Notes: generated from the sequence alone by a model not told the origin. Positions 1 through 8,203 are shown, counted from the first letter of the stretch. The stretch is DNA of 64,000 nt from Streptantibioticus ferralitis (GCF_029223525.1 NZ_JARHTQ010000019.1:62001-126000); one strand, 5' to 3'. Translations and numbers: made by a program.

Positions 1-520
1 CGAACCCGAAACCGTTACCCTTCTGAGCTGCGGTTTTGCCGGACAGCGGGGCAAACACCCCCGTTTCCACCCTCCTCGATCCCCCTCGACTCCCCTCGAT
101 CCGGGTGGCGTGCGCACACGTGCGCACGCATTGCGAAAGCACATTTCGCAAACTCGCGAACGCTCCCCGAACAGCGTCGTTACCCGAAGCGGCCGGTCTA
201 GCTGCGACGGGCTCGCAGCGCCAAGAGGTGTCCACAGGGCGATGTGAATGGGGACGCCCCCGACCCTGGTGATCTGCGGCGTGCGGCCAGGGGCTGAGGC
301 CGCCGAAGGGACACACCTCGGCGCCCCGCGGGGCCCGGCCGGTGGTGCGGGTACGCGGCCGCGACCGGGGGGCGGGTCAACATCGCCCGGGCGGTCTGCT
401 ACCGGTCGGGGCACCGCCGACCCGGTCCGTATCGCCGTTGTCCGCTGGAAGACCGAAGAGCACTTACGAACCGCGACGAACGATGGCGACGCCGCGGGCA
501 CAGCCCGTCACCGTGCTCGG
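1..520. other. Left edge, no convincing gene
   Basis: No open reading frame here resembles a known protein, and the frames present look like chance GC-rich frames. Two short ordered motifs are visible. The 8-bp palindrome GTGCGCAC occurs twice in tandem at 110-117 and 120-127. A perfect inverted repeat, TTGCGAAA / TTTCGCAA with a 5-bp spacer, lies at 131-151. The stretch is downstream of the minus-strand biosynthetic operon that ends at 521. Confidence 0.5.
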
Positions 521-1105
521 TCACATGCCTTTCAAGATCATGAGTTCGCCCTTGCCGATCGGGACGAGGGAGCTGAGGCAGCCGTCCGAGGCCGCTACCA
601 GCCGGTTGAAGTCTTCCAACTGATGTGCGTGGGAGACGGCGTTGTCGACCACGATCAGGCAGCCGTCCGCGAGGATCCGCTGCAACGAGGGCCACCATGT
701 CGCGTACTGGGCACGGTCACTGTCCAAAAAGACGAAGTCGTACTCGCCGACATCGCGCGACTCGATGAATCCACCGGCCTCGCCCGAGATCTGCTGAATG
801 CGGGAATGGAGCCCGGAGCGCTGAAAGTTCTGCTCAGCCATCGCGATCTTGTGAGGCGCCTGCTCGACGGTCGTGACCGACCCGTCCGCGCCTACGGCAT
901 CGGCGAGCCACAACGTCGAGTAGCCGTTCGACGTCCCGATCTCCAGCACGTTCTTGCACTTGCCGGCCCTGACGACCAACGCGAGGAACGTGCCGGTGTC
1001 GTGCGTGATGTTCAGCATCTTCCGGGTGCGGTCATCGGTCGCCGCATCGTTGCTTTCGCCGAATTCCTCCAACTCGCGCAACAGCCCGATCAGACCTGGT
1101 TCCAC
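521..1105 (-). CDS. SAM-dependent O-methyltransferase (family 3-like)
   Basis: Predicted class I SAM-dependent methyltransferase of 194 aa and last gene of the six-gene minus-strand operon. The SAM-binding motif I is clear (VLEIGTSNGYSTLWLA). A DFVFLDSD strand and a later IVVDN strand match the catechol-type, metal-dependent O-methyltransferase family 3. It probably methylates a hydroxyl of the operon's small-molecule product. I chose the GTG at 1105 because AAGGGA sits 6 nt upstream and the protein then has the usual family length. The alternative GTG at 1138 overlaps the stop of the exporter gene in a GTGA and adds 11 residues, so translational coupling is also possible. The fold is secure; the substrate is unknown. 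Confidence 0.8.
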   Translation of the reverse strand: MEPGLIGLLRELEEFGESNDAATDDRTRKMLNITHDTGTFLALVVRAGKCKNVLEIGTSNGYSTLWLADAVGADGSVTTVEQAPHKIAMAEQNFQRSGLHSRIQQISGEAGGFIESRDVGEYDFVFLDSDRAQYATWWPSLQRILADGCLIVVDNAVSHAHQLEDFNRLVAASDGCLSSLVPIGKGELMILKGM

Positions 1106-1134
1106 AGTGCTTCCCTTGCTCGCCTCATAGCGCC

Positions 1135-1908
1135 TCACGAGTGGGTCAGGCTTTGAATCGCAATGTACAGCCCAAGGCATAACAGAGCGACACAGAGCAC
1201 TATGCGAAATTTCTCCTCCGAGATCCCCCGGCGGATCCGGTTTCCGATCGACATCCCGACAAGCGCCGGGATCAAGGAGACAGCCGACATGACAAGGAGA
1301 TTCACGCTGAGCAGGTCTTGCGTCCGCAGCGACCACGCAAGACCCGTGGTCGAGAGCGTGAAGAGGATCCCCATGCCCTGAACGAGTTCATCGCGCAGGA
1401 ACCCCAGGGATTGCAGGTAGAAGACCCCAGGTACGGCTGACGAGCCGGTCATTCCGGTGAGGAAGCCATTGGTGGCTCCGAAGAGCACACCAATGGGATG
1501 GTTCCACCACTTGTCTCCGATGTTCACCCGCAGCCTGAACAGTCCGAGCGCCCCATACACTGCGAGCCCCATGCCGAGCAGGGACGACATCACGTCTGCC
1601 CGGAAATAGCCCAGTGTGAACGCGCCCGACGCGGTGAACACCGTGGCGGCCAGCAAAAACGGCCACGTAATTGCAATGACTTTCCTGGCGTGACCGCCAC
1701 GGACGGCCTGCAGGACGTTGGTCAGGAACGTCGGAATCAGAATCAGCACCTTTGCAGGCTGGATTCCGATCGTCGCGGTGAGAACACCGAGGACGACAGG
1801 CGGCAGACCGAGGCCCGTCAATCCCTTGATCACCCCGCCCAGGAAGAACGTCAGAACGATCAACGTGATGCCGACTGCGTCGAACGAGACGGGGTGAGTG
1901 CCGGTCAT
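1135..1908 (-). CDS. TSUP (TauE/SafE) family membrane permease
   Basis: Integral membrane protein of 257 aa with about eight hydrophobic segments, beginning VGITLIVLTFFLGGVIKGLTG. The G-x-x-K-G-x-T-G-x-G pattern in helix 1, and its echo GFLTGMTG in the second half, are typical of the sulfite/sulfonate exporter (TauE/SafE, TSUP) family. Members move small organic or inorganic anions, often sulfur-containing. The ATG at 1908 overlaps the cupin stop codon (ATGA), so it is translationally coupled to the upstream gene. In this setting it probably exports the operon's product or a by-product, possibly a sulfonate; that substrate is inference from family only. Confidence 0.85.
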   Translation of the reverse strand: MTGTHPVSFDAVGITLIVLTFFLGGVIKGLTGLGLPPVVLGVLTATIGIQPAKVLILIPTFLTNVLQAVRGGHARKVIAITWPFLLAATVFTASGAFTLGYFRADVMSSLLGMGLAVYGALGLFRLRVNIGDKWWNHPIGVLFGATNGFLTGMTGSSAVPGVFYLQSLGFLRDELVQGMGILFTLSTTGLAWSLRTQDLLSVNLLVMSAVSLIPALVGMSIGNRIRRGISEEKFRIVLCVALLCLGLYIAIQSLTHS

Positions 1909-2432
1909 CGCTGGCCGGCGGCCTGTGGGTGCCCTGCCTCGATCCCGCGGGACGCGAAGCACCGCAGTGCCTCCACGACGTCGGCCTGCTCTTCCGGGGT
2001 CAGGACTTCGGGCTTCTCCTGTTCGAAGTGATCGGCGAGCTTGATGATGTCGTTCTTGCGGCCCTCGATGTAGACAGCGCCGTCCGCGACGTGCGTCATA
2101 GCGCGCCCGGCGAATTGCCCCGCGATCTCCTTGGCGGCCGGGACGAAGTTGATGTCGAACGCGCCGATCTGCAGGAGGACATAGCGTGAGAGCGTCCCGA
2201 CAGGCGCTCCGTTGACGAACCGGTGCTTGCTCGGGTGGGGGACCTGGAACACCTCGCCCGGGTGGACGGTGTACACCTCGTCCGCATCGGGGAGCTCGAT
2301 CGTGATCTGACCCCTTGAGCAATACATCATGTCAGACACTTCGCCGTGGAAGTGATATGGGATCGCCTTGTGGTCGAGATTGAACACACTGACCCGCAGG
2401 CCGTCCTGGTAATAGAATTCCTTCATCTCCAT
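1905..2432 (-). CDS. Cupin-domain protein
   Basis: Single-domain cupin of 175 aa. Candidate metal ligands are in motif 1 (YHFHGE, His27 and His29, Glu31) and motif 2 (VPHPSKHRFVNG, His70), so a mononuclear metal site is likely. Cupins of this size can be dioxygenases, isomerases or small-molecule-binding proteins. The tail beyond about residue 95 is helical and lacks a second cupin repeat. The start ATG at 2432 lies only 3 bp after the stop of the FAD protein gene and is preceded by AGGGGG at good spacing; an internal ATG two codons later is the alternative. The role in the pathway is unknown. Confidence 0.8.
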   Translation of the reverse strand: MEMKEFYYQDGLRVSVFNLDHKAIPYHFHGEVSDMMYCSRGQITIELPDADEVYTVHPGEVFQVPHPSKHRFVNGAPVGTLSRYVLLQIGAFDINFVPAAKEIAGQFAGRAMTHVADGAVYIEGRKNDIIKLADHFEQEKPEVLTPEEQADVVEALRCFASRGIEAGHPQAAGQR

Positions 2433-2435
2433 TGT

Positions 2436-4223
2436 TCATCCCCCTATCTCGTTACTGACCAACCCAGGATTGTCCGCGGCGGATTCCGATCCGGCCGCCG
2501 CCGCGGCCTCAAGCCATTCGTCGGCGACCCACTCGGCCGCCTTGACGAACGCACCAGCGTAATTGTGTTCGTTCTGCCAGAACCTGACGGGCGAGCCGTA
2601 GGCGGCCAGATGCGGCGACGGAACACAGACGTCGCCCATCCGCTTCATCACCCGATACCCGCCGCGGGCGTCGAGCGCGATGCCGCCCGTCACATATCCC
2701 CCTTCCTCGTGCGGGACGATCTCGCCTCGCCGCAGAAGGTTCTGCACAAATGGTGACGGGTGGCGTTCCATTCCGAAGTCCTGCGACGTGGCACGGACCA
2801 TGCCGTCTGCCCGCAGGGTCGACCGCCCACCGTCGTCGGACCTGTAGGTGATCAGGAAATCACCGTCGTCCCCCACTTCTGGCCGCGGCGCATCATAGCC
2901 CTGCCGCACGGTCGTCAGTATTCCGGCGTCCATGAGAGCGAGGAGCTTTTCCGCATTCGCAGCCGGCATCGGTACGGCCGTTCGAATGAAGTGGGTGTCG
3001 AGCAGGCGGTCGTACACGGATTTGTCACCCGGTTCAAGCTGGTTGTAGAAGCGCATCCTTCGCGCCTTCAGGAGAACCGTGTAGACGGGGTTTCCGGTGT
3101 ACGAGTCCCGGAGATCGCTTGCGAGCTTTTCCCCGGCTGAGCGATAGCGGGGGTTCTTGACGTCGTTCCACCCCACCGCTCCTCCGGTCGCACGAAGCAG
3201 ATCCTTGTCCAGGAGCTCCAGAATCCGTTCGACCTTCAAAGACCCCTGGTGATCGCGCCGGATCGCGGCGAGGCTCTCCTCCGTGAGGTGGTGCAGCTCG
3301 TAGTCCGCGAGCGGACCCCGAACGGGAGAAAAGAACCCGGAGCGCGATCCGGCGACAACGTGCAACGGCTCTTCACCTGTGCGCGTCGCCGGCTGGTACG
3401 ACGCCACGTGACCATCGTGTGTGTATGTGAACTCACCGTCGCTGCACAGGGTCATGATGGCATCGATGCCGCTCGGACCCATTCCCTGAACGAACACACA
3501 GGGCCGCTCGCCACGCGTGCCCCGCGACCGGATCCAGTCGGCGACAGCGGCTTTCAACGCGACGGGTGGATACGGCGACGCGATGTACCCACCGTGTCCC
3601 GAAAGCCCGTCAGCCGCTGCCGCCTGCCAGTGTCCGGTGCTCAGCAGCACGCGGTCGAACCCGTCCAGGATGAACTCGCGGTCGGTATCGAGTTCACGAA
3701 GGGAGACGGAGAAGCCCTCTTTCGTCGCGCAGCCGTCGACGGCCTCATGACGCGTGTACTGCTGAACCTCGATGCCGTGTGCGCGGGCCCTCGCGACGGC
3801 CTCCTGGAAGCGTTGTCCGAGGTACATGCCGAACAGCGCGCGCGGATAGAACTCACCGTTGTCGGGCCGCCACTCACCGAGCTCGATCCCGGGGTGGGTC
3901 TCAAGGACCACCTCCGGATGATCTCTGATGAGCCACGGTTTGCTCTCGACCATCCAGTCGACGAAGTCATTGCCATGGATTCCCATGGTGCTCGCCTCGT
4001 TGTTGCACCGGTGCGCGAGCTGGACGTTGTCCTGTGCGTACGGATAGCCCGGCCCGTTCACCGGCCCCTGCTCCACCGTGGTGATCGCGATGGCCGAGGG
4101 CGGGAGTGAGGGCAGTCGGTCGGGATCGGTCAGCCGCTGAACCAGATGCCACAGGGCGCACGTGCCCGCGAAGCCGGTACCGACGATGCAGTATTTGACG
4201 GTTCCCGTCGTGATGGGATTCAG
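2436..4223 (-). CDS. FAD/NAD(P)-binding oxidoreductase-like protein with CTG start
   Basis: A 595-aa flavoprotein-like protein. The N-terminal Rossmann motif is intact (CIVGTGFAGTCALWHL, glycines 15, 17 and 20). A second nucleotide-binding motif, FVQGMGPSGIDAIMTL, lies about one third of the way in. The pattern fits the broad FAD-NAD(P)-binding family that includes flavin monooxygenases. The first ATG in this frame would remove the FAD-binding glycines, so the true start must be upstream. The frame is closed by a TAG about 50 nt before 4223, and no ATG, GTG or TTG lies between. A CTG at 4223 has GGAG 7 nt upstream and sits 1 nt after the aminotransferase stop, so I take it as the start. It probably oxidises an amino or thio group in the pathway; the substrate is unknown. 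Confidence 0.75.
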   Translation of the reverse strand: MNPITTGTVKYCIVGTGFAGTCALWHLVQRLTDPDRLPSLPPSAIAITTVEQGPVNGPGYPYAQDNVQLAHRCNNEASTMGIHGNDFVDWMVESKPWLIRDHPEVVLETHPGIELGEWRPDNGEFYPRALFGMYLGQRFQEAVARARAHGIEVQQYTRHEAVDGCATKEGFSVSLRELDTDREFILDGFDRVLLSTGHWQAAAADGLSGHGGYIASPYPPVALKAAVADWIRSRGTRGERPCVFVQGMGPSGIDAIMTLCSDGEFTYTHDGHVASYQPATRTGEEPLHVVAGSRSGFFSPVRGPLADYELHHLTEESLAAIRRDHQGSLKVERILELLDKDLLRATGGAVGWNDVKNPRYRSAGEKLASDLRDSYTGNPVYTVLLKARRMRFYNQLEPGDKSVYDRLLDTHFIRTAVPMPAANAEKLLALMDAGILTTVRQGYDAPRPEVGDDGDFLITYRSDDGGRSTLRADGMVRATSQDFGMERHPSPFVQNLLRRGEIVPHEEGGYVTGGIALDARGGYRVMKRMGDVCVPSPHLAAYGSPVRFWQNEHNYAGAFVKAAEWVADEWLEAAAAAGSESAADNPGLVSNEIGG

Positions 4224-4224
4224 G

Positions 4225-5505
4225 TCAGGACTCCAAGCCGGTGAGGGCGCGCCTGATACGTGCGACGGCTACGCTCAGGAGCGATCTCGTCCGGCCGCAG
4301 TTGATCCGCACGAAATGATCCAGCGGCTCGCCCTCCGCGAAATGACTACCGCAGATCGTGGCGACCCTTGCTTCGGCCAGCAGGAACTGATCGGCCGTAG
4401 CGTAGCCGTGCTTCTGGTAGGCGTCGGCGTACCTCGACAGGTCGGCGAACAGGAAGTAGCCCCCCTGGGGCGGGATGATCTGCAGCGAGGGGATCGCATC
4501 GAGCTCTCGCAGCACGACCTCAAGGTTGGTGCGCGCGTCCCGCGCCCTGGAGGTCGCCACCGCATCCATCTCCGGCTGCAGCGCGACGTTGGTCGCGATC
4601 TGTCCGTAGGTGGACGCGAACGACGTGATGTTGACCTGCGCACGCGCGGCCGCGTCCACGATGTCCGCCGGACCGCACAGATAGCCGATCCGATCGCCGT
4701 GCATGCCGTACGTCTTGCCCGGTCCGGTCACCGCCACTGTCCACGGCCGCATCGAGCAGTGGCTGCCGTCGGCGAGCTGGACGTCGATGGCGGCGAACGT
4801 CTTGGCGCGGGCCCCCAGGATGTGGGCCTCGTAGGGAGTGTCGAACAGGACGTAGATCGGGCTCTCGCCGCGGGACTCGCGCCGCACGTTGTGTTGGGCC
4901 ACAACGTGGGCCAGCGCCGACAACTCCTCGGTGGAGTAGACCTTGCCCGTCGGGTTGATGCAGTCACCAAGGACGACGATCTTGGTTCGCTCCGAGATCG
5001 CTTCCTCGAGAGCCGGCGCTGTCAAACCATCGCGCGCTGTGACCAGGACGGTCTTCGGGATGGCTTCGTGCAGCCGCACCATGTCCGCATAGTGCGGCCA
5101 GTTGGGGACGGGGATCACGACCTCGTCGCCCGGGTCCAGCAACGCATGGAAGGTCACCGAAATGGAACCCTTCACCCCGCCCGGGGTGACCATGACTTCA
5201 GTGTCCGGATCGTACTCGATTCCGTGTAGCCGAGTGACGCGCGCCGCAATGGATTCGCGCAGGAACGGAAATCCCCTGACCGGCGCGAACGCATGAACCG
5301 TGCCGGACTGCGTCTGAATGAACTCGACTACGCCTCGGTCGATCCGGGGGTCGGTCGGCGTGTCCAGCGCACCAATGCTGAGGTCGACGATCTGGTCGCC
5401 CTCGGCGAGTTCGCGATTGAGCGTGACAAGCTTCGCCGCGGTCCCGTGAGTTGCCGACTCCGGAATGCTCAGGACGGCATTCGAAATGCCACGAGTTTTC
5501 TGCAC
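4225..5505 (-). CDS. PLP-dependent class I/II aminotransferase
   Basis: Fold-type I PLP enzyme of 426 aa. The Schiff-base lysine is Lys264 in GPGKTYGMHGDRIGY. The NPTG motif is at 184-187, Asp222 and Tyr225 lie in FDTPYEAH, and the substrate-carboxylate arginine is in FVRINCGR near the C terminus. These fit the aspartate aminotransferase superfamily. It could be a transaminase or a PLP lyase; the fold does not decide. It is second in the operon, 34 nt after the diiron enzyme gene, starts at a GTG with GGGAG upstream, and probably supplies or modifies the amino-acid building block of the product. Confidence 0.88.
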   Translation of the reverse strand: MQKTRGISNAVLSIPESATHGTAAKLVTLNRELAEGDQIVDLSIGALDTPTDPRIDRGVVEFIQTQSGTVHAFAPVRGFPFLRESIAARVTRLHGIEYDPDTEVMVTPGGVKGSISVTFHALLDPGDEVVIPVPNWPHYADMVRLHEAIPKTVLVTARDGLTAPALEEAISERTKIVVLGDCINPTGKVYSTEELSALAHVVAQHNVRRESRGESPIYVLFDTPYEAHILGARAKTFAAIDVQLADGSHCSMRPWTVAVTGPGKTYGMHGDRIGYLCGPADIVDAAARAQVNITSFASTYGQIATNVALQPEMDAVATSRARDARTNLEVVLRELDAIPSLQIIPPQGGYFLFADLSRYADAYQKHGYATADQFLLAEARVATICGSHFAEGEPLDHFVRINCGRTRSLLSVAVARIRRALTGLES

Positions 5506-5539
5506 AGTCGTACGAGCTCCCTCTCTCCGGTTACAGAAT

Positions 5540-6298
5540 TCAGCTCGTGACGGCCTTGTACATGGCGTTCCACATCTCCAGCTGTATGTTCAGGGTCTCT
5601 GTCGCGCCATGGGCGATCTCAGCCACGTCCGCCTCGGTACGGCAGTTGTTCAGGACGCACTTCCTCGCATCGGCGGCATGGCGTTCCTCGACGCCCTCCT
5701 GGCCGACGTGGACGTTGAAGTAGATCTCCACGTTGTCGACGAACTCGGACTTGGGCAGCTCGTTGTTGCTGTTGCGGAACGCCGTACGGCACACTTGCAG
5801 CATTTTGTCGGCGTGGGACTCCAGGGCCATCGCGACGCCCAGCATGCGGTGGTAGTTGGCGCCGATCAGCTCCCGGGTGCGCTCCCGGTAGGCCAGCGTC
5901 TCGGGGATGACCAGGCTGCTGTTGCGCGCCTCCTTCACGAGCAGCGGCGGGAGGCCGAACTCGACCTGGCCGTGCCGGTTGTGGGCGTTCTCCATCAGTA
6001 CCTCGTGGCAGGCGGCAGCCTGGCCGTTCCCGGCTTCCTCGTTGAGGATGTAGGAGAACAGGACCAGCGTGTCACGGTCATCGTTGGCGGCCGCCTGGGC
6101 GCACACGTAAGCGATGCCCTTGACCGTGCCCTCGGTCCGCTGGAAGAAGTTCGCCCGGTGGAAGTCGTAGGTCTGGCTGTTCCACGGCGTCTTTTCGAGG
6201 AGCTTGAAGTAGTCGTTGTCGTAGACGACGTGTCGCTCGAGCTCGTCCATGAGCGCGGTGACCTTGTCGTGAATTGCGGTTGCAGTGCTTGCCGTCAT
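5540..6298 (-). CDS. Haem-oxygenase-like diiron oxidase (HDO/CADD-like)
   Basis: An all-helical protein of 252 aa resembling the haem-oxygenase-like diiron oxidase superfamily, whose members oxidise amino acids and fatty acids using O2. Candidate iron ligands are Glu87/Glu88 (NEEAG), His98, Glu160 (ALESH), His197, Glu204 and His207 (in NVHVGQEGVEERHA). The last cluster has H-x6-E-x2-H spacing instead of the common H-x3-D/E-x2-H. The ATG at 6298 was chosen for a GGGA 6 nt upstream; ATG 6310 and 6364 are alternatives. It is the first gene of the operon and probably performs the defining oxidation, such as N-oxygenation or C-C cleavage. Family call is good, reaction unknown. Confidence 0.75.
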   Translation of the reverse strand: MTASTATAIHDKVTALMDELERHVVYDNDYFKLLEKTPWNSQTYDFHRANFFQRTEGTVKGIAYVCAQAAANDDRDTLVLFSYILNEEAGNGQAAACHEVLMENAHNRHGQVEFGLPPLLVKEARNSSLVIPETLAYRERTRELIGANYHRMLGVAMALESHADKMLQVCRTAFRNSNNELPKSEFVDNVEIYFNVHVGQEGVEERHAADARKCVLNNCRTEADVAEIAHGATETLNIQLEMWNAMYKAVTS

Positions 6299-6687
6299 AT
6301 TGTTTCCCATTTCACGCAGGTTTGAAGCGTGGCCAAAAATTGCAGGGATTGACGCACGATCCACTGGATTAGTCTTCTACCGACGCCGTCGACCGGGTGC
6401 GACCACCATCAGCTGCTGCCGTGGTGACGGGCATTCTGACGGAATGCCATGAAGAGCCGAGGTGCGGCTCAGTCAAAACCAAAGGAATGCATGTGCCTCT
6501 TCCTCGGCGAAGGCAGACAGATCCCTGCAGGAAATCCGGTCTTCCGAAAGAGAAGCCACAATGTCCCCGGTGCTTTGGCTTGATCCACTGTGCTGCAAGG
6601 GCCGTTACAGGGCCAGTCGCAGATCGGCCAACGGAGCCCTCTCCAGGTTGGCCGGTTTTCGGGCTTGCGGTTGGCCGTGGCCGCGGC
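6299..6687. other. Upstream region of the biosynthetic operon
   Basis: No gene recognised. This must hold the promoter of the minus-strand diiron oxidase operon. I see no clear operator. Towards the right it merges into decayed transposase sequence. Confidence 0.4.
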
Positions 6688-7095
6688 ATGCCGGTGGACG
6701 TGGGCAAGCGGAAGCCGTACCCGAGCGACCTGCCGGATGAAGCATGGGAGCTTATACGGCCTGGGGGTTGATCTGGGAGGCACGGCATTCGTCGGCCGAC
6801 GGGAACGAAGCTGGGCACGAGGCGCGGGAGATCTTCAACTCGACCTGCGATTCGGCCCGGACCGGCTGCCAGTGCGGTATCCGACCCCCTTTTCCCGCCA
6901 CACCCGCCATGTAATAGTCAGTGCTTTTGCCTTGTGGTACGTGCTGCCTTGCCCGTTTGCGCAGCCATGGCTTCACTTCACCGAAAACCTCCACGACCTG
7001 CGGCGCCGGCGAGATCGGGAGAGCCAGGGACGGTGGATGGACCCCAACGCGGTCGTCGTCGATGCCGGCCGGGTGCATGCCTCGCGAGTGGTCGC
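6688..7095 (+). pseudogene. IS5-family transposase remnant
   Basis: Broken transposase. The start VGKRKPYPSDLPDEAWELIRP is the typical N terminus of IS5-family (DUF4096) transposases in Streptomyces and is cut by a stop at 6771. Further family signatures follow in other frames: REIFNSTCDSARTGCQ near 6830-6895, then LHDLRRRRDRESQGRWMDPNAVVVDAGRVHA near 6975-7090, here quoted only by key parts. At least two frameshifts and stops separate them, so it cannot make a protein. It directly abuts the IS701-like fragment. Confidence 0.6.
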
Positions 7096-7283
7096 AGAAC
7101 GTCGATCCAGCAGAGGGCTGAGCGGCTGCCGGATGGCGACATGCGGTCCTTGCAGCAGTTCGTGAACCAACCGCCGTGCGTCCACACCGCGGTGTTGCGG
7201 GCGGTGGTCGCCAAGACAGTGCCTGTGGTCGATGCCGCGGTGTGGGTGATCGACGACGTGTCGTTCCCCAAGGCGCCGTGCGT
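7090..7283 (+). pseudogene. IS701-family transposase fragment
   Basis: A fragment of about 65 codons. ERLPDGDMRSLQQFVNQ and AVWVIDDVSFPK are hallmarks of IS701-like transposases (the DDE domain begins around VIDD). Both the start and the C-terminal two thirds are absent. It is fused without spacer to the IS5 remnant on the left and to a reversed ISL3 fragment on the right, where homology stops at about 7283. Confidence 0.65.
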
Positions 7284-7455
7284 AGACGTGGCCTTTGCGC
7301 AGGGCGAAGTCGTCCACGCCAAGGACGCGGGGCGTGGACGGTGGCGGATCGGGCAGTGAACGGATCAGCCGGAGCAGGGTGGAGCGGCTTGCGGCGGCTT
7401 CGAAGACCGCAGCCAACTGGGCGCCAGCCCGGCCCGCCAGCATGAGCGTTGCCAC
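7284..7455 (-). pseudogene. ISL3-family transposase fragment, reversed
   Basis: Minus-strand fragment with AGRAGAQLAAVF, SRSTLLRLIRSLPDP and VLGVDDFALRKGHVY, the start of the catalytic domain of ISL3-family transposases (first Asp in GVDD). Homology ends at the junction with the IS701 fragment. It points against the other ISL3 piece a few dozen bases to the right, which implies an inversion or two separate insertions. Confidence 0.6.
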
Positions 7456-7489
7456 GGGCGAGCGTGCTCACAGGATCGGCGACGCGTCG

Positions 7490-7646
7490 GGAGCTGATCT
7501 CCGGGTCTGACCGGATGCCGCTGGTGTCGCCGTTCAGCTCGGGTGCGGTGGAGGAACAGGTGAACCGGATCAAGATGTTGAAGCGGCAGATGTTCGGCCG
7601 GGCCGGTATCGACCTCCTGCGCAAGCGTGCCCTCCTGGCCGGGTGA
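7490..7646 (+). pseudogene. ISL3-family transposase C-terminal fragment
   Basis: Plus-strand tail of an ISL3 transposase. SSGAVEEQVNRIKMLKRQMFGRA and LLRKRALLAG are the characteristic C-terminal sequence (key parts SSGxVE, NRIK, KRQMFGRA) and end at a natural TGA. The rest of this copy is missing. Confidence 0.65.
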
Positions 7647-7991
7647 CCCGGGCCGCTTTCAGTATGGACAGTGACCGTTCGTCAGCCCAGCACCAAAAGT
7701 GATCGGCCAGCGACTGTGCCCCGCCGCCACCGCGTCCTGCTGCCGCCACGCGCGATCGCGCCCTACCACCCGATCCGTACGGTCACAGCCGCCACACACA
7801 GCGAACCGGACCAGGCCTCTCCTCGCGCGCGACCGGGGGAATGCCAGGGGAACAGCAGGGGAGCACCAATCACGCAGGACCCTTGAAACCCAAGGGCTCT
7901 CCCCCTCGCTCCCCCGCCCCATGTGCGCACCGTGTGCGCACCAAAATGCCCTCCAAACCACGTTTCCGAAGTTCAGAGGGCATTTACCGCG
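7647..7991. other. Gene-free stretch next to tRNA-Ala
   Basis: No recognisable protein. It contains two tandem GTGCGCAC palindromes at 7923-7930 and 7934-7941, 11 bp apart, matching the pair near the left end of the window, and the terminator of the tRNA gene. It may be the border of an island integrated at the tRNA; no integrase is visible. Confidence 0.35.
7944..7985 (-). terminator. Hairpin downstream of tRNA-Ala
   Basis: Perfect 10-bp inverted repeat AAATGCCCTC / GAGGGCATTT with a 22-nt loop, lying 6 nt past the tRNA 3' end on its strand and ending in a short T run. Confidence 0.55.
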
Positions 7992-8064
7992 TGGAGCCTA
8001 GGGGAGTCGAACCCCTGACATCTGCCATGCAAAGACAGCGCTCTACCAACTGAGCTAAGGCCCC
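7992..8064 (-). tRNA. tRNA-Ala (TGC)
   Basis: A 73-nt cloverleaf. The acceptor stem GGGGCCT / AGGCTCC, D-arm GCTCAGTTGGTAGAGC, anticodon loop TTTGCAT (anticodon TGC) and T-arm GGGGTTCGACTCCCC are all readable on the minus strand. The 3' CCA is not encoded. Confidence 0.95.
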
Positions 8065-8203
8065 TCGGCGTGCGGCGGAGCACGCCGCAGACCAGGGTAC
8101 CGGGTGATCGGGGGAATCATGTACACGGTTTTGACCGGAGCGGGGGTGGGCCGGGCTCCGTAGGATGGTTTTGCTGTATTCGCAGCCGCAAACAGGAGCT
8201 GGG

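Larger units (their letters stand above)
6688..7646. mobile_element. Mosaic of four decayed IS fragments
   Basis: Pieces of IS5, IS701 and ISL3 family transposases in both orientations lie end to end between the biosynthetic operon and the tRNA-Ala gene. No intact transposase or terminal inverted repeat is seen. Such debris commonly marks the edge of a horizontally acquired region. Confidence 0.6.

Noticed and set aside
4080-4223. Sequencing frameshift before the FAD gene
   Set aside because: The frame runs cleanly from CTG 4223 into the FAD motif with a good ribosome binding site, so no frameshift is needed.
7659-7961. Open frames between the IS remnants and tRNA-Ala
   Set aside because: No similarity to known proteins; composition and overlap with the tandem palindromes point to noncoding DNA.
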